This document shows, piece by piece, positions 57,071-64,000 of a stretch of 64,000 nucleotides of DNA (position 1 is its first letter; each line of letters begins with the position of its first letter). The stretch comes from Gammaproteobacteria bacterium 45_16_T64. GTDB lineage: Bacteria; Pseudomonadota; Gammaproteobacteria; Pseudomonadales; Ketobacteraceae. The stretch spans positions 1-64,000 of the forward strand of contig MABD01000049.1 in assembly GCA_002162955.1 (NCBI GenBank), given 5' to 3'. The notes under the pieces were generated by a model. It was given only the letters and a program-made list of their open reading frames with translations, was not told the origin of the DNA and ran no database searches. Made by a program: the position numbers and the translations under genes.

Positions 57071-57102
57071 GTAAAAAACCCGGGATCTCCCGGGTTTTTT
57101 AC
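57071..57102. terminator. Bidirectional terminator between the H1-like gene and mobA
   Basis: Arms GTAAAAAACCCGGGA (57071-57085) and TCCCGGGTTTTTTAC (57088-57102) are exact complements with T6 on either strand. The hairpin overlaps the mobA stop codon. Confidence 0.88.
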
Positions 57103-57773
57103 TATCTATTGGAAGGTTTTAAAGACGACTCCAATGCAGATAGGTTTTCTTGGCTATTCAGATTGATAAAAGAAGATTGTAGTTGAGGGGCTTGGATAAT
57201 ATGTGGCGATTGTAGGCAGCACCATTCCATCAGGCGGCGATTACCGGCTTGGTAGTACTCTTCTAGGCTTCGCAGCAAGGATTGCTTGTACAGCCCAAAA
57301 AGGGGCTGTGTGCGCTCCCCATCGTTAATGAGTGTCAACGGTGAGACCGATGACTCCGGCATTGATAACGGCTCCAACAGTGTTTTGACGAGCGATTCAG
57401 GTAATAGCGGTGCATCGACAGGCACAATGACGGCGTGAGATGTTGTCACTTGTCTAAGAGCAGCAATTATTCCTGATATAGGACCTTGGAATGACGGGTT
57501 TATATTATTCTTGTTCCGAAACTCTTCATCAACGACAACAAGGGCCCCCAGTGATTTATAACGATCGAGTTCCCTGTTTGCGCTAATGATGACACGTGTT
57601 ACTTGCGGAGAGAGACGAGACAATACATGAGTTATTAATGGCTGTTGGTTAAAGCTGATCCAGCCCTTATCTTTTCCACCCATACGATTGCCAGCACCTC
57701 CGGCTAAAATAATACCTGTGACACTCGAGGTCAGTCTTGTGTTGTCGATAGATGCGGGGGAAATGTGAGTCAC
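57102..57773 (-). CDS. mobA: Molybdenum cofactor guanylyltransferase
   Basis: Attaches GMP to molybdopterin to make MGD cofactor. Signature IILAGGAGNRMGGKDKGW at the N-terminus and AVIVPVDAPLLP (metal-binding Asp) are seen. Start uncertain: I use GTG 57773 (223 aa, 20 residues before the LAGG motif). An ATG at 57902 would give 266 aa but leaves only 12 bases to the divergent tsaB start and adds a non-conserved basic tail. Confidence 0.85.
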   Translation of the reverse strand: MTHISPASIDNTRLTSSVTGIILAGGAGNRMGGKDKGWISFNQQPLITHVLSRLSPQVTRVIISANRELDRYKSLGALVVVDEEFRNKNNINPSFQGPISGIIAALRQVTTSHAVIVPVDAPLLPESLVKTLLEPLSMPESSVSPLTLINDGERTQPLFGLYKQSLLRSLEEYYQAGNRRLMEWCCLQSPHIIQAPQLQSSFINLNSQENLSALESSLKPSNR

Positions 57774-57914
57774 CTTGTCTTGCTTTGGGTAATTATGGAA
57801 CCGATCTAACGTGCATATTACACTATTAGGCAGATTTTTTAATCTGGTCCATAGGTATTGGCGACGAAACTTGCGATAATGGCCCAGATTAAAGCAGATC
57901 AATTATGTGGACTT

Positions 57915-58628
57915 ATGAATAGCATTTACTTAGCTGTCGATACAACAACGGAAGCGTGTTCTGTTGCATTATGCAACGGAGCAGAGAGTATTTTCCGTTA
58001 CACAGAAGAACCTCGCATGCATGCGAATTTAGTATTGCCGATGGTAGATCAATTGCTAGCGGAGGCTGAGTGCCAGCTGAATCAGTTAAAGGGAATAATA
58101 TTCTGTCGAGGGCCGGGTGCTTTTACCGGGTTGCGAATTGGCGCTGGTGTTGTTCAAGGGTTGGCGTTCTCTGCGGACATACCTGTGATGGGAGTGTCAA
58201 CTTTAGCGACAATAGCACAGCGTGCGTATCGGGAGCATGGAGCCCGCCGAGTATATGCGGCTATAGATGCGCGAATGGGGGAGGTTTATTGGGGGGCGTA
58301 TTTATTGGACGAGAAACTCTCTTCCTCAGCAATGCAACTTGAAGGGGAAGAGTTGGTTGTGAGGCCTCAACAGCTGTCCATTGCTGCCTCCAGCAATAAA
58401 GACTGGGTAGGTTGTGGTACAGGGTGGAATTTTGCCAATGAGTTAGCGGTGGCAGGAGTTGAGGTTGATGTCGTTTATAGTGGGATGTTGCCTCATGCAT
58501 TGGATGCCTTAACGCTAGGCATACCCGGGTTAAGTGCCGGTAAAGGTGTGGCGCCAGAACTAGCGATACCTCAATACCTTCGTAATAATGTTGCAAAGAA
58601 AAAAGCAGAGCAAGGCCCTGCTTCCTGA
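57915..58628 (+). CDS. tsaB: tRNA threonylcarbamoyladenosine biosynthesis protein TsaB
   Basis: Scaffold protein that works with TsaD and TsaE to make t6A37 in ANN-decoding tRNAs. The 237-aa product (from ATG 57915, MNSIYLAVDTTTEACSVAL) has the ASKHA-like start, GIIFCRGPGAFTGLRIGAGVVQGLA and AAIDARMGEVYWG. An upstream ATG (57858) would add 19 residues and overlap the longer mobA frame. Confidence 0.94.
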   Translation: MNSIYLAVDTTTEACSVALCNGAESIFRYTEEPRMHANLVLPMVDQLLAEAECQLNQLKGIIFCRGPGAFTGLRIGAGVVQGLAFSADIPVMGVSTLATIAQRAYREHGARRVYAAIDARMGEVYWGAYLLDEKLSSSAMQLEGEELVVRPQQLSIAASSNKDWVGCGTGWNFANELAVAGVEVDVVYSGMLPHALDALTLGIPGLSAGKGVAPELAIPQYLRNNVAKKKAEQGPAS

Positions 58629-58647
58629 ATGATTCGGAGATTGTTAA

Positions 58648-59466
58648 ATGGATTGGTTTCAAGCGGTGTTTCTGGCAATTGTTCAGGGGTTAACAGAGTT
58701 TTTACCGGTGTCGAGTTCTGCACACTTAATTTTACCTTCACAATTATTCGGTTGGCCAGATCAGGGTATTGCATTCGATGTTGCGGTGCACCTTGGTACT
58801 TTGATAGCGGTAGTCGCTTATTTTCGTAGGGATGTAATCTCGATTACTCGAGGAAGTCTGAGCGCTGTTGTTGAGAGGAAAACGAATGAGTCTGCATTGC
58901 TTGGGCTTGCGGTTGTGGTCGCAACAGTGCCCGCGGTGGTTGTGGGTGGGTTGTTTCATGATTTTATCGGTGAGGAATTAAGGACGTCAGCGGTGATTGC
59001 GTGCACTACTATCATATTTGGAGTGCTTCTCTGGGTTGCTGATGCGAAGGGGAGTAGATTGCTAAAGCAGCATGAAATGACGCTGAAGTTTGCGTTGTTG
59101 ATAGGTTGTGCGCAGGCTGTTGCGTTAATTCCGGGCACGTCACGAAGTGGTATCACCATCACGGCGGCTCTTTTTATTGGTTTTGATAGAATGAGTTCCG
59201 CGCGTTTTTCTATGCTATTGTCAATTCCCTTAATACTTGCGGCGGGTCTATTGGAAACGATCAAATTATTACAGGTAGAGGGGGCAGTGTGGTGGGATAT
59301 GATTTTATTAGGTACCGCAGTGTCTGGGTTGAGCGCTTATTTGTGTATCCACTACTTCCTGCAATTGTTAGAACGAATCGGAATGCTCCCTTTCGTGATC
59401 TATCGTCTATTTCTTGGGGGCTTCTTGCTATTTTTCATAGTGTTAGGAGCGGGCGCATCGTATTAG
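58648..59466 (+). CDS. uppP: Undecaprenyl-diphosphatase UppP (BacA)
   Basis: Recycles undecaprenyl diphosphate to the monophosphate in the membrane. The 272-aa product has the motifs GLTEFLPVSSSAHLIL and PGTSRSGITI with the catalytic Glu, Ser and Arg, and about eight membrane segments. It follows tsaB after 19 bases; functionally it complements uppS elsewhere in the window. Confidence 0.96.
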   Translation: MDWFQAVFLAIVQGLTEFLPVSSSAHLILPSQLFGWPDQGIAFDVAVHLGTLIAVVAYFRRDVISITRGSLSAVVERKTNESALLGLAVVVATVPAVVVGGLFHDFIGEELRTSAVIACTTIIFGVLLWVADAKGSRLLKQHEMTLKFALLIGCAQAVALIPGTSRSGITITAALFIGFDRMSSARFSMLLSIPLILAAGLLETIKLLQVEGAVWWDMILLGTAVSGLSAYLCIHYFLQLLERIGMLPFVIYRLFLGGFLLFFIVLGAGASY

Positions 59467-59593
59467 GAACCATGACGCGCGCTTGCGGTGCTTCCTAAAG
59501 GGCTGGGCGTGAGGTTTTTTGTCGCTATACTTAACCATTGGGCGCTACCATTTTAGTGAGGATGATGTCATTGCAAGAGCAGATTGTTATTAG

Positions 59594-59950
59594 ATGAATA
59601 TTGTTGGAAACTCCTATCAATCGAGTTTTTATCCATTACCTTCCAGGGACGAGAAGGATAGTGAGAATGCGCTTGCACGTAGAAAACAGCAATTTGAAGC
59701 TGAAAAAGAACAGCAGCAGAAGGTTTCTCAGCCAGTTGGTCAAAGCGAACAGCTGCGGGAGGGGCGTGAAGTAACGCGCATTGCTGGATTACAGGCGACT
59801 AACAAGCAATACGAAGCAAAGCCTGTGGCAGATTCCTCAACGTTGCCTAATAGCCAGCAAAAAGCCCTGAAGGCCTATGCAGAAGTCGATGTTTTTAGTC
59901 GTATTGATGGTAATACTGATTTTTTGGGCTCAATCGATATTATCGTTTAG
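59594..59950 (+). CDS. Unrecognised small protein, 118 aa
   Basis: I do not recognise it. It has no signal peptide or membrane segment. Residues about 20-50 are charged and Gln-rich (likely helical or disordered), and the last 30 residues, with ALKAYAEVDVFSRIDGN, look the most conserved. It sits between uppP and rsmJ on the same strand, with a short gap to rsmJ. No ribosome binding site stands out, so it is a candidate rather than a firm gene. Confidence 0.6.
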   Translation: MNIVGNSYQSSFYPLPSRDEKDSENALARRKQQFEAEKEQQQKVSQPVGQSEQLREGREVTRIAGLQATNKQYEAKPVADSSTLPNSQQKALKAYAEVDVFSRIDGNTDFLGSIDIIV

Positions 59951-59992
59951 AGCGTATTCCTAATTCCTTACATTTTTCAAACCTCCCACCTA

Positions 59993-60787
59993 ATGAAAAT
60001 AGATTCTGTAATACAAAACATGCCATACACATATTTATGCGATGACCCCTTTTTGCAGAGGCTAGATACTTTAGGCTATGCGCGGTCAAACTTGACCGGA
60101 GTGGGTATTGAATCGGCTTCTGCACTTGTGCATGATTCGCCATATTTGTTGTCGTTGACGGATCAACGTATTCAGTTAGCAGCTCAAGCAAAGGGCGCAG
60201 GTAACCCTGTCGTTGTCGACTTTTCCTGTGGGGCAATTGGGTTTAGGGGAAGTCAAAATGTTCGTCAAGAGTTATTGGTTAAAGCGGTGCTTGGTAGAGA
60301 CAAGCGCGCTGCGATGAGCGTTTTAGATATGACGGGAGGGCTAGGTCGAGACAGCTATATTTTAGCGTGTGCGGGTTGTAAGGTAACGACGACAGAACGT
60401 AACCCCGTCGTCTACTTACTACTTGCTGATGGTTTGTATCGAGCGTCCTTGGATTCAGAGTTGATGTCGATAGTGGGTAATATTTCACTTTTATTTGGTG
60501 ACGCCAGATTAAGTGCGGAGAAAGTCTGTTCGTATGATGCAGTGTATTTGGACCCCATGTTTCCAGAAAGGAGCAAGTCAGCGTTGGTTAAGAAAGAAAT
60601 GCGTGTATTTCGAGATGTGGTAGGGACGGATGCGGACGTGAATGAATTATTTACTTACGCCTTGGAAGTGGCAACGAAGAAGGTTGTGGTAAAGCGGCCC
60701 AGGAAATCGTCTTATGTCATGGATAAAAAGCCAACCTACAGTGTGGAGGGGCGGTCAAGTCGATTTGATGTTTATCAACGTGGGTAA
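59993..60787 (+). CDS. rsmJ: 16S rRNA (guanine-1516-N2)-methyltransferase
   Basis: SAM-dependent methylase of 16S rRNA. The 264-aa product has the SAM motif VLDMTGGLGRDSYILA, the acidic residue after the second strand in TTERNP, and DAVYLDPMFPERSKSALVKKEM (with the DPMFP catalytic segment), all like RsmJ (YhiQ). It ends before a bidirectional hairpin and faces plsB. Confidence 0.93.
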   Translation: MKIDSVIQNMPYTYLCDDPFLQRLDTLGYARSNLTGVGIESASALVHDSPYLLSLTDQRIQLAAQAKGAGNPVVVDFSCGAIGFRGSQNVRQELLVKAVLGRDKRAAMSVLDMTGGLGRDSYILACAGCKVTTTERNPVVYLLLADGLYRASLDSELMSIVGNISLLFGDARLSAEKVCSYDAVYLDPMFPERSKSALVKKEMRVFRDVVGTDADVNELFTYALEVATKKVVVKRPRKSSYVMDKKPTYSVEGRSSRFDVYQRG

Positions 60788-60790
60788 AGC

Positions 60791-60815
60791 TCTCTAGGGG
60801 CTTAGCCCCTAGAGA
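60791..60815. terminator. Bidirectional terminator between rsmJ and plsB
   Basis: Perfect 11-bp arms TCTCTAGGGGC (60791-60801) and GCCCCTAGAGA (60805-60815) around TTA, between two convergent genes. Confidence 0.75.
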
Positions 60816-60826
60816 TTTGTTGCTAT

Positions 60827-63277
60827 TTAACCGTGTGCGAGAGTTATCTGGCGAATGGTTTGCCTTACTTCTCTGCTCAATATCATTTTGGCATCTAGGT
60901 TGGCATCTTTTATTTGGTCGTCGTAAGTGAGTTTTTTGTTGTCATCTAGGGAGAGAACGTTGTTACTAAGCATTGCTTCAAAGAATCCTCTAAACAAGGC
61001 TTTATCTGAGTATTCAGGCGTATTGAACTCATGTAATAACGAAATGCGTTGAGCTAGTTGAGTACACAGTTCCTCTAGTTGTTTAATGTCTAGCGTACTT
61101 GAACCTGCTTGCTGCAAAATTTGCACCGCCATATAAAAGCGCTCTAAGGTTTGCTTTGTGGTGTTTGCTAGCACGGATAGGCTTAGAAACTCTGCGCTGC
61201 TGGTATCTGGTGTGGATATAACGCCATTATCCTCTGATAGTAGACCTGCCTCAGAGAGCAAATGAATGTGCTGATTAATCAGCTCAGGCAATTTCGATTG
61301 TGGACAGTAAATTGACAGCTCTGATTTGATAAACGGGAATATTTGCAAGCATACGCGGTGTAGCTCTGTTGCATCAATTTGTCTGTTGTTGATTAATAGA
61401 CATGCAATCAATGATGGCAGCGCAAACATGTGTATGTTGTTATTCCTGAAATAGGTTAGCAATACTGCTTTTTCGTCGACCGCTAACAATATATCGCCAA
61501 AAGCATGTTTTTGACGGATGATGACTTCAAGCTTTTCACAGTACGCAATAATTTCTCCGCCGGACATTGTGGTCACTTCCATCGCGGTTGAGTAAGGGGC
61601 TTTCCTCAATAGCTTGAGGTAGAAATCCAACTGCCATTCGAGGGCGTTTTCGTCCATTGCGTGTTTATGAGTAGATAGAATGACAAGGCTCATCAAACTG
61701 ACAGGGTTCACCACCGCAGCGTTGTTGATACTGTTAATGATTCGTTTACCTGTCGTATTTACCGCTTCTTCTAACCATTGAGGAGGGTTTTCTTCTAGGT
61801 ATTCATCCTGAGACCACTGCGGAAATTTCTTGTCTAGAAGTTCCTCCAAGTGTATGGGTTCTCCAAAGTTAACATGAACTTTTCCAAATGTTCCCTTGAT
61901 GCTCCTAAAAGCCTTTATGACGCCAAAAATTGACTCATTTTTCTTCTTCTTGCCGTGCATTTCACCTACATAGGTACCACCTTCTAGTAGGCGTTCGTAG
62001 CCGAAATATACTGGCACGAATACAAAAGAGCGCTTGCGTGTGCGCAAAAAGCTGCGAATCGTCATTGAGACCATACCGGGGCGAGGGGACAGCAAGCGAC
62101 CTGTACGGCTTCTTCCGCCTTCGACAAAATATTCAACAGGGAAGCCGCGATCGAATACGGTGCTGAGATACTCATTAAATACAGCGGTGTACAAAGGGTT
62201 GCCTTTGAAGCTTCTACGGAGGAAAAAGGCACCACTCTTACGGAGAAAACTACCAATTAACGGCATGTTAAGGTTAATTCCTGCAGCAATGTGGGGAGGC
62301 ACATGCCCGTTTTCGTGTAGTACGAAGGATAGTAAGAGGTAGTCCATGTGGCTGCGATGGCAGGGTACGTATATAACCTCATTGTCATTAGCAACTTTTT
62401 GAAGGCGGTCAATATTTGTTACGGATACGCCGTCATAAAGCTTGGTCCAGAGGCGGGTGAGCATGAGCTTGAAGGATCTGATTACCGGATATGAATAGTC
62501 CGCGGCAATCTCATTGCCGTATTTAATCGCCTTGGCCTCTGCTTGCTTTCGCGTTATTTTGGTAGACTCCGTTTCTTCTTTTATTGCTGATTTGACGCTA
62601 TCAGTGCGTAATAACGAGTTGACTATGGTTCTCTTGTGGGACAAATCAGGTCCAGTAATCGTTTCCCGTTGGCGACGAAAGTGAATGCGAAGGATCCGCC
62701 CGATCTTTCTGACGGCTCTTTCATTCGATATGGATTTATCTTCGGATAGAACCGATTGAATTAACAATGGTTCATTGAAGTGGACCAATGTTTGGCGACC
62801 CTGAATTAGGATAATAAATAGCTTCCGTAGGAAACCGGGTACGGCCCAACTTTCAGAAAATAGAGCCTTAAAAATAGAATCTTCTTTATCTGGATGACGC
62901 CCCCACAGTATGGAAACAGGAACCAATTGTACATCGGTTTCGGGTTGTTGCTGCACCTGTTCAACAAGTTGGTGCAGCTTCTCTGGGTTTTGTGTTGTCG
63001 TTCGCCAGCCTTTCTTTTCGCTGAGGAATAGAATCGCATTGCTTTCATGATAACCTGCGACATTGAGACCATTGATCGGCCGGGGGAGTCCAAGATTCTT
63101 GCATTCTTGGTCCATCACCAGAAAATCAGATAACGATTTATCCCTAAGAACAAAGCACACAGGCTTTTCAGGGTCAATGTTGAGATTTGATAGATCGGTA
63201 GGTTGAGCTTTACTCCTAACCAGTAGAAAGAGTATGTTGCGAACAATATTGAGAAAAAACCGTTTCAAACCTGACAT
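60827..63277 (-). CDS. plsB: Glycerol-3-phosphate acyltransferase
   Basis: First acylation in phospholipid synthesis at the inner membrane. The 816-aa product has the acyltransferase motif HRSHMDYLLL (HX4D), FFLRRSFKGNPLYTAV, YFVEGGRSRTGR and VPVYFGYERLLEG. I chose ATG 63277 (MSGLKRFFLNIV), with AGGA seven bases upstream; an upstream ATG at 63346 would add 23 residues. Length agrees with E. coli PlsB. Confidence 0.95.
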   Translation of the reverse strand: MSGLKRFFLNIVRNILFLLVRSKAQPTDLSNLNIDPEKPVCFVLRDKSLSDFLVMDQECKNLGLPRPINGLNVAGYHESNAILFLSEKKGWRTTTQNPEKLHQLVEQVQQQPETDVQLVPVSILWGRHPDKEDSIFKALFSESWAVPGFLRKLFIILIQGRQTLVHFNEPLLIQSVLSEDKSISNERAVRKIGRILRIHFRRQRETITGPDLSHKRTIVNSLLRTDSVKSAIKEETESTKITRKQAEAKAIKYGNEIAADYSYPVIRSFKLMLTRLWTKLYDGVSVTNIDRLQKVANDNEVIYVPCHRSHMDYLLLSFVLHENGHVPPHIAAGINLNMPLIGSFLRKSGAFFLRRSFKGNPLYTAVFNEYLSTVFDRGFPVEYFVEGGRSRTGRLLSPRPGMVSMTIRSFLRTRKRSFVFVPVYFGYERLLEGGTYVGEMHGKKKKNESIFGVIKAFRSIKGTFGKVHVNFGEPIHLEELLDKKFPQWSQDEYLEENPPQWLEEAVNTTGKRIINSINNAAVVNPVSLMSLVILSTHKHAMDENALEWQLDFYLKLLRKAPYSTAMEVTTMSGGEIIAYCEKLEVIIRQKHAFGDILLAVDEKAVLLTYFRNNNIHMFALPSLIACLLINNRQIDATELHRVCLQIFPFIKSELSIYCPQSKLPELINQHIHLLSEAGLLSEDNGVISTPDTSSAEFLSLSVLANTTKQTLERFYMAVQILQQAGSSTLDIKQLEELCTQLAQRISLLHEFNTPEYSDKALFRGFFEAMLSNNVLSLDDNKKLTYDDQIKDANLDAKMILSREVRQTIRQITLAHG

Positions 63278-63714
63278 TAATTGATCCTGAAATAGAATAA
63301 ATGGTGCACTAAGCACACAGTAAAGAGATTGCCCATTGGGCGGCACGTCGCGTCCTTGTCTCTGCCTTAGTAGGGCTTACCGTATAGATGACGGGTTAAC
63401 CTTAACGAAGCGTATTAGGTTCGGGCCACAATTGCTGCTATGAGCCGACCAATCGCTTGGGCAGTAAGTGTACCTATTCTTCCCTCGATCAGCAAAGTAT
63501 CCAAAACGGTCAGCCTGTAACAAACTATGAATAATAGATAAATACGCCTAATCTATTGAAAATTAATTAGTATGTCTTATATTTCGAGGTCACTTTCGCG
63601 TATAAAAAGACTGTGACCATTTGGTCTCCGCATGAGCTGAACTCTGTGTTAGTGTTTTGGTCAATAGTGGCTGGTGGTTTATAGATTTTAGATAGGAAAC
63701 ATAAAGTAAGCGAT
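63278..63714. other. Divergent intergenic region plsB / ABC transporter
   Basis: About 440 bases with no supported gene. It should hold the plsB promoter (minus) and contains a sigma-70-like promoter for the ABC gene (63556-63583). A 91-codon minus frame over the ABC gene start is a shadow. No RNA gene was recognised. Confidence 0.45.
63556..63583 (+). promoter_or_regulatory. Sigma-70 promoter of the ABC ATPase gene
   Basis: TTGAAA (63556-63561), a 16-base spacer and TATATT (63578-63583). Transcription would begin near 63590, about 125 bases before the ATG. Confidence 0.45.
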
Positions 63715-64000
63715 ATGATTACAGTTGACAATTTAACAAAGCGATTTGGTCCTTTTACCGCCGTTGGCGGTTTGTCATTTACGGTGAAACCGGGTGAGGT
63801 TCTTGGTTTTTTGGGCCCCAATGGGGCAGGCAAGTCCACCACAATGAAGATGATTACGGGTTTTTTGGCACCGACTAGCGGTCAAGTGACAGTGTTTGGT
63901 CACAATGTTCAGGAAGATTCGTTGGCCGCAAGTACTGTCATGGGATACCTACCAGAGGGGGCGCCAAGTTACGGTGATATGTCGCCATTGAAGTTTCTTC
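63715..64000 (+). CDS. ABC transporter ATP-binding protein, N-terminal part
   Basis: Truncated by the window end after 95 codons. It starts MITVDNLTKRFGPFTAVGGLSF, has the Walker A motif GPNGAGKSTT and the GFLAPTSGQVTVFG segment, then reaches the Q-loop region (VMGYLPEG). The pattern resembles GldA/NatA-type ATPases that pair with an ABC-2 permease, expected just beyond the window. The substrate cannot be told. Confidence 0.88.
   Translation, partial: MITVDNLTKRFGPFTAVGGLSFTVKPGEVLGFLGPNGAGKSTTMKMITGFLAPTSGQVTVFGHNVQEDSLAASTVMGYLPEGAPSYGDMSPLKFL

Overview
The window reads as chromosome of a gammaproteobacterium. The strongest sign is the conserved run map-glnD-dapC-dapD (minus strand) next to rpsB-tsf-pyrH-frr-uppS-cdsA-dxr-rseP-bamA-skp-lpxD-fabZ-lpxA-lpxB-rnhB-dnaE-accA (plus strand), together with fabA/fabB, System I cytochrome c maturation genes, an AlgP-like histone H1 mimic and outer-membrane porins. 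Base composition looks moderate and uniform by eye (not counted). The gene content suggests a free-living, probably aquatic, Pseudomonas-, Cellvibrio- or Oceanospirillum-like lineage. I cannot name the genus.

Layout. 0.1-0.9 kb: an unrecognised lipoprotein gene on the minus strand. 1.1-8.2 kb: a partial type VI secretion cluster, tssA-tssB-tssC-tssE-tssF-tssG (sheath and baseplate), followed by a GAF-AAA+ sigma-54 activator. hcp, vgrG, clpV and the tssJKLM membrane complex are not in the window. 10.4-15.9 kb: the accessory locus I find most interesting. It encodes a small secreted protein with six CGEGKCG repeats, a DUF692/MNIO iron enzyme, its DUF2063 partner and a DoxX membrane protein. This is an Hvf/bufferin-type peptide-modification operon, here continued by a GAF histidine kinase and an NtrC-type response regulator. 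A well-formed -24/-12 (sigma-54) promoter and a 76-nt near-perfect inverted repeat lie upstream of the precursor gene.

16-22 kb: lysine/peptidoglycan precursor genes (dapD, dapC), an ArsC-like protein, the PII uridylyltransferase glnD and methionine aminopeptidase map. 22.5-42 kb: translation, isoprenoid/phospholipid, outer-membrane assembly, lipid A and replication genes in canonical order, ending with accA. 42-46.2 kb: a TSUP exporter, a DUF2057 lipoprotein and two tandem porins. 46.3-48.1 kb: fabB-fabA on the minus strand. 48.5-52.8 kb: ccmF-ccmG-ccmH-ccmI without ccmA-E. 53.1-55.6 kb: a YbaK-HDOD fusion and adk. 56.2-60.8 kb: the H1-like gene, mobA (minus), tsaB, uppP, a small unknown gene and rsmJ. 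60.8-63.3 kb: plsB on the minus strand. The window ends inside an ABC-transporter ATPase gene.

Functional links. Envelope biogenesis dominates: undecaprenyl phosphate (uppS, dxr, uppP), phospholipid (plsB, cdsA), lipid A (lpxD/A/B, fabZ), fatty acids (accA, fabA, fabB) and OMP assembly (bamA, skp, rseP). Many units end in clear stem-loop terminators, described individually. I saw no rRNA, tRNA, CRISPR array, insertion sequence or prophage. Names rest on reading the translated sequences by eye; no database search was run.
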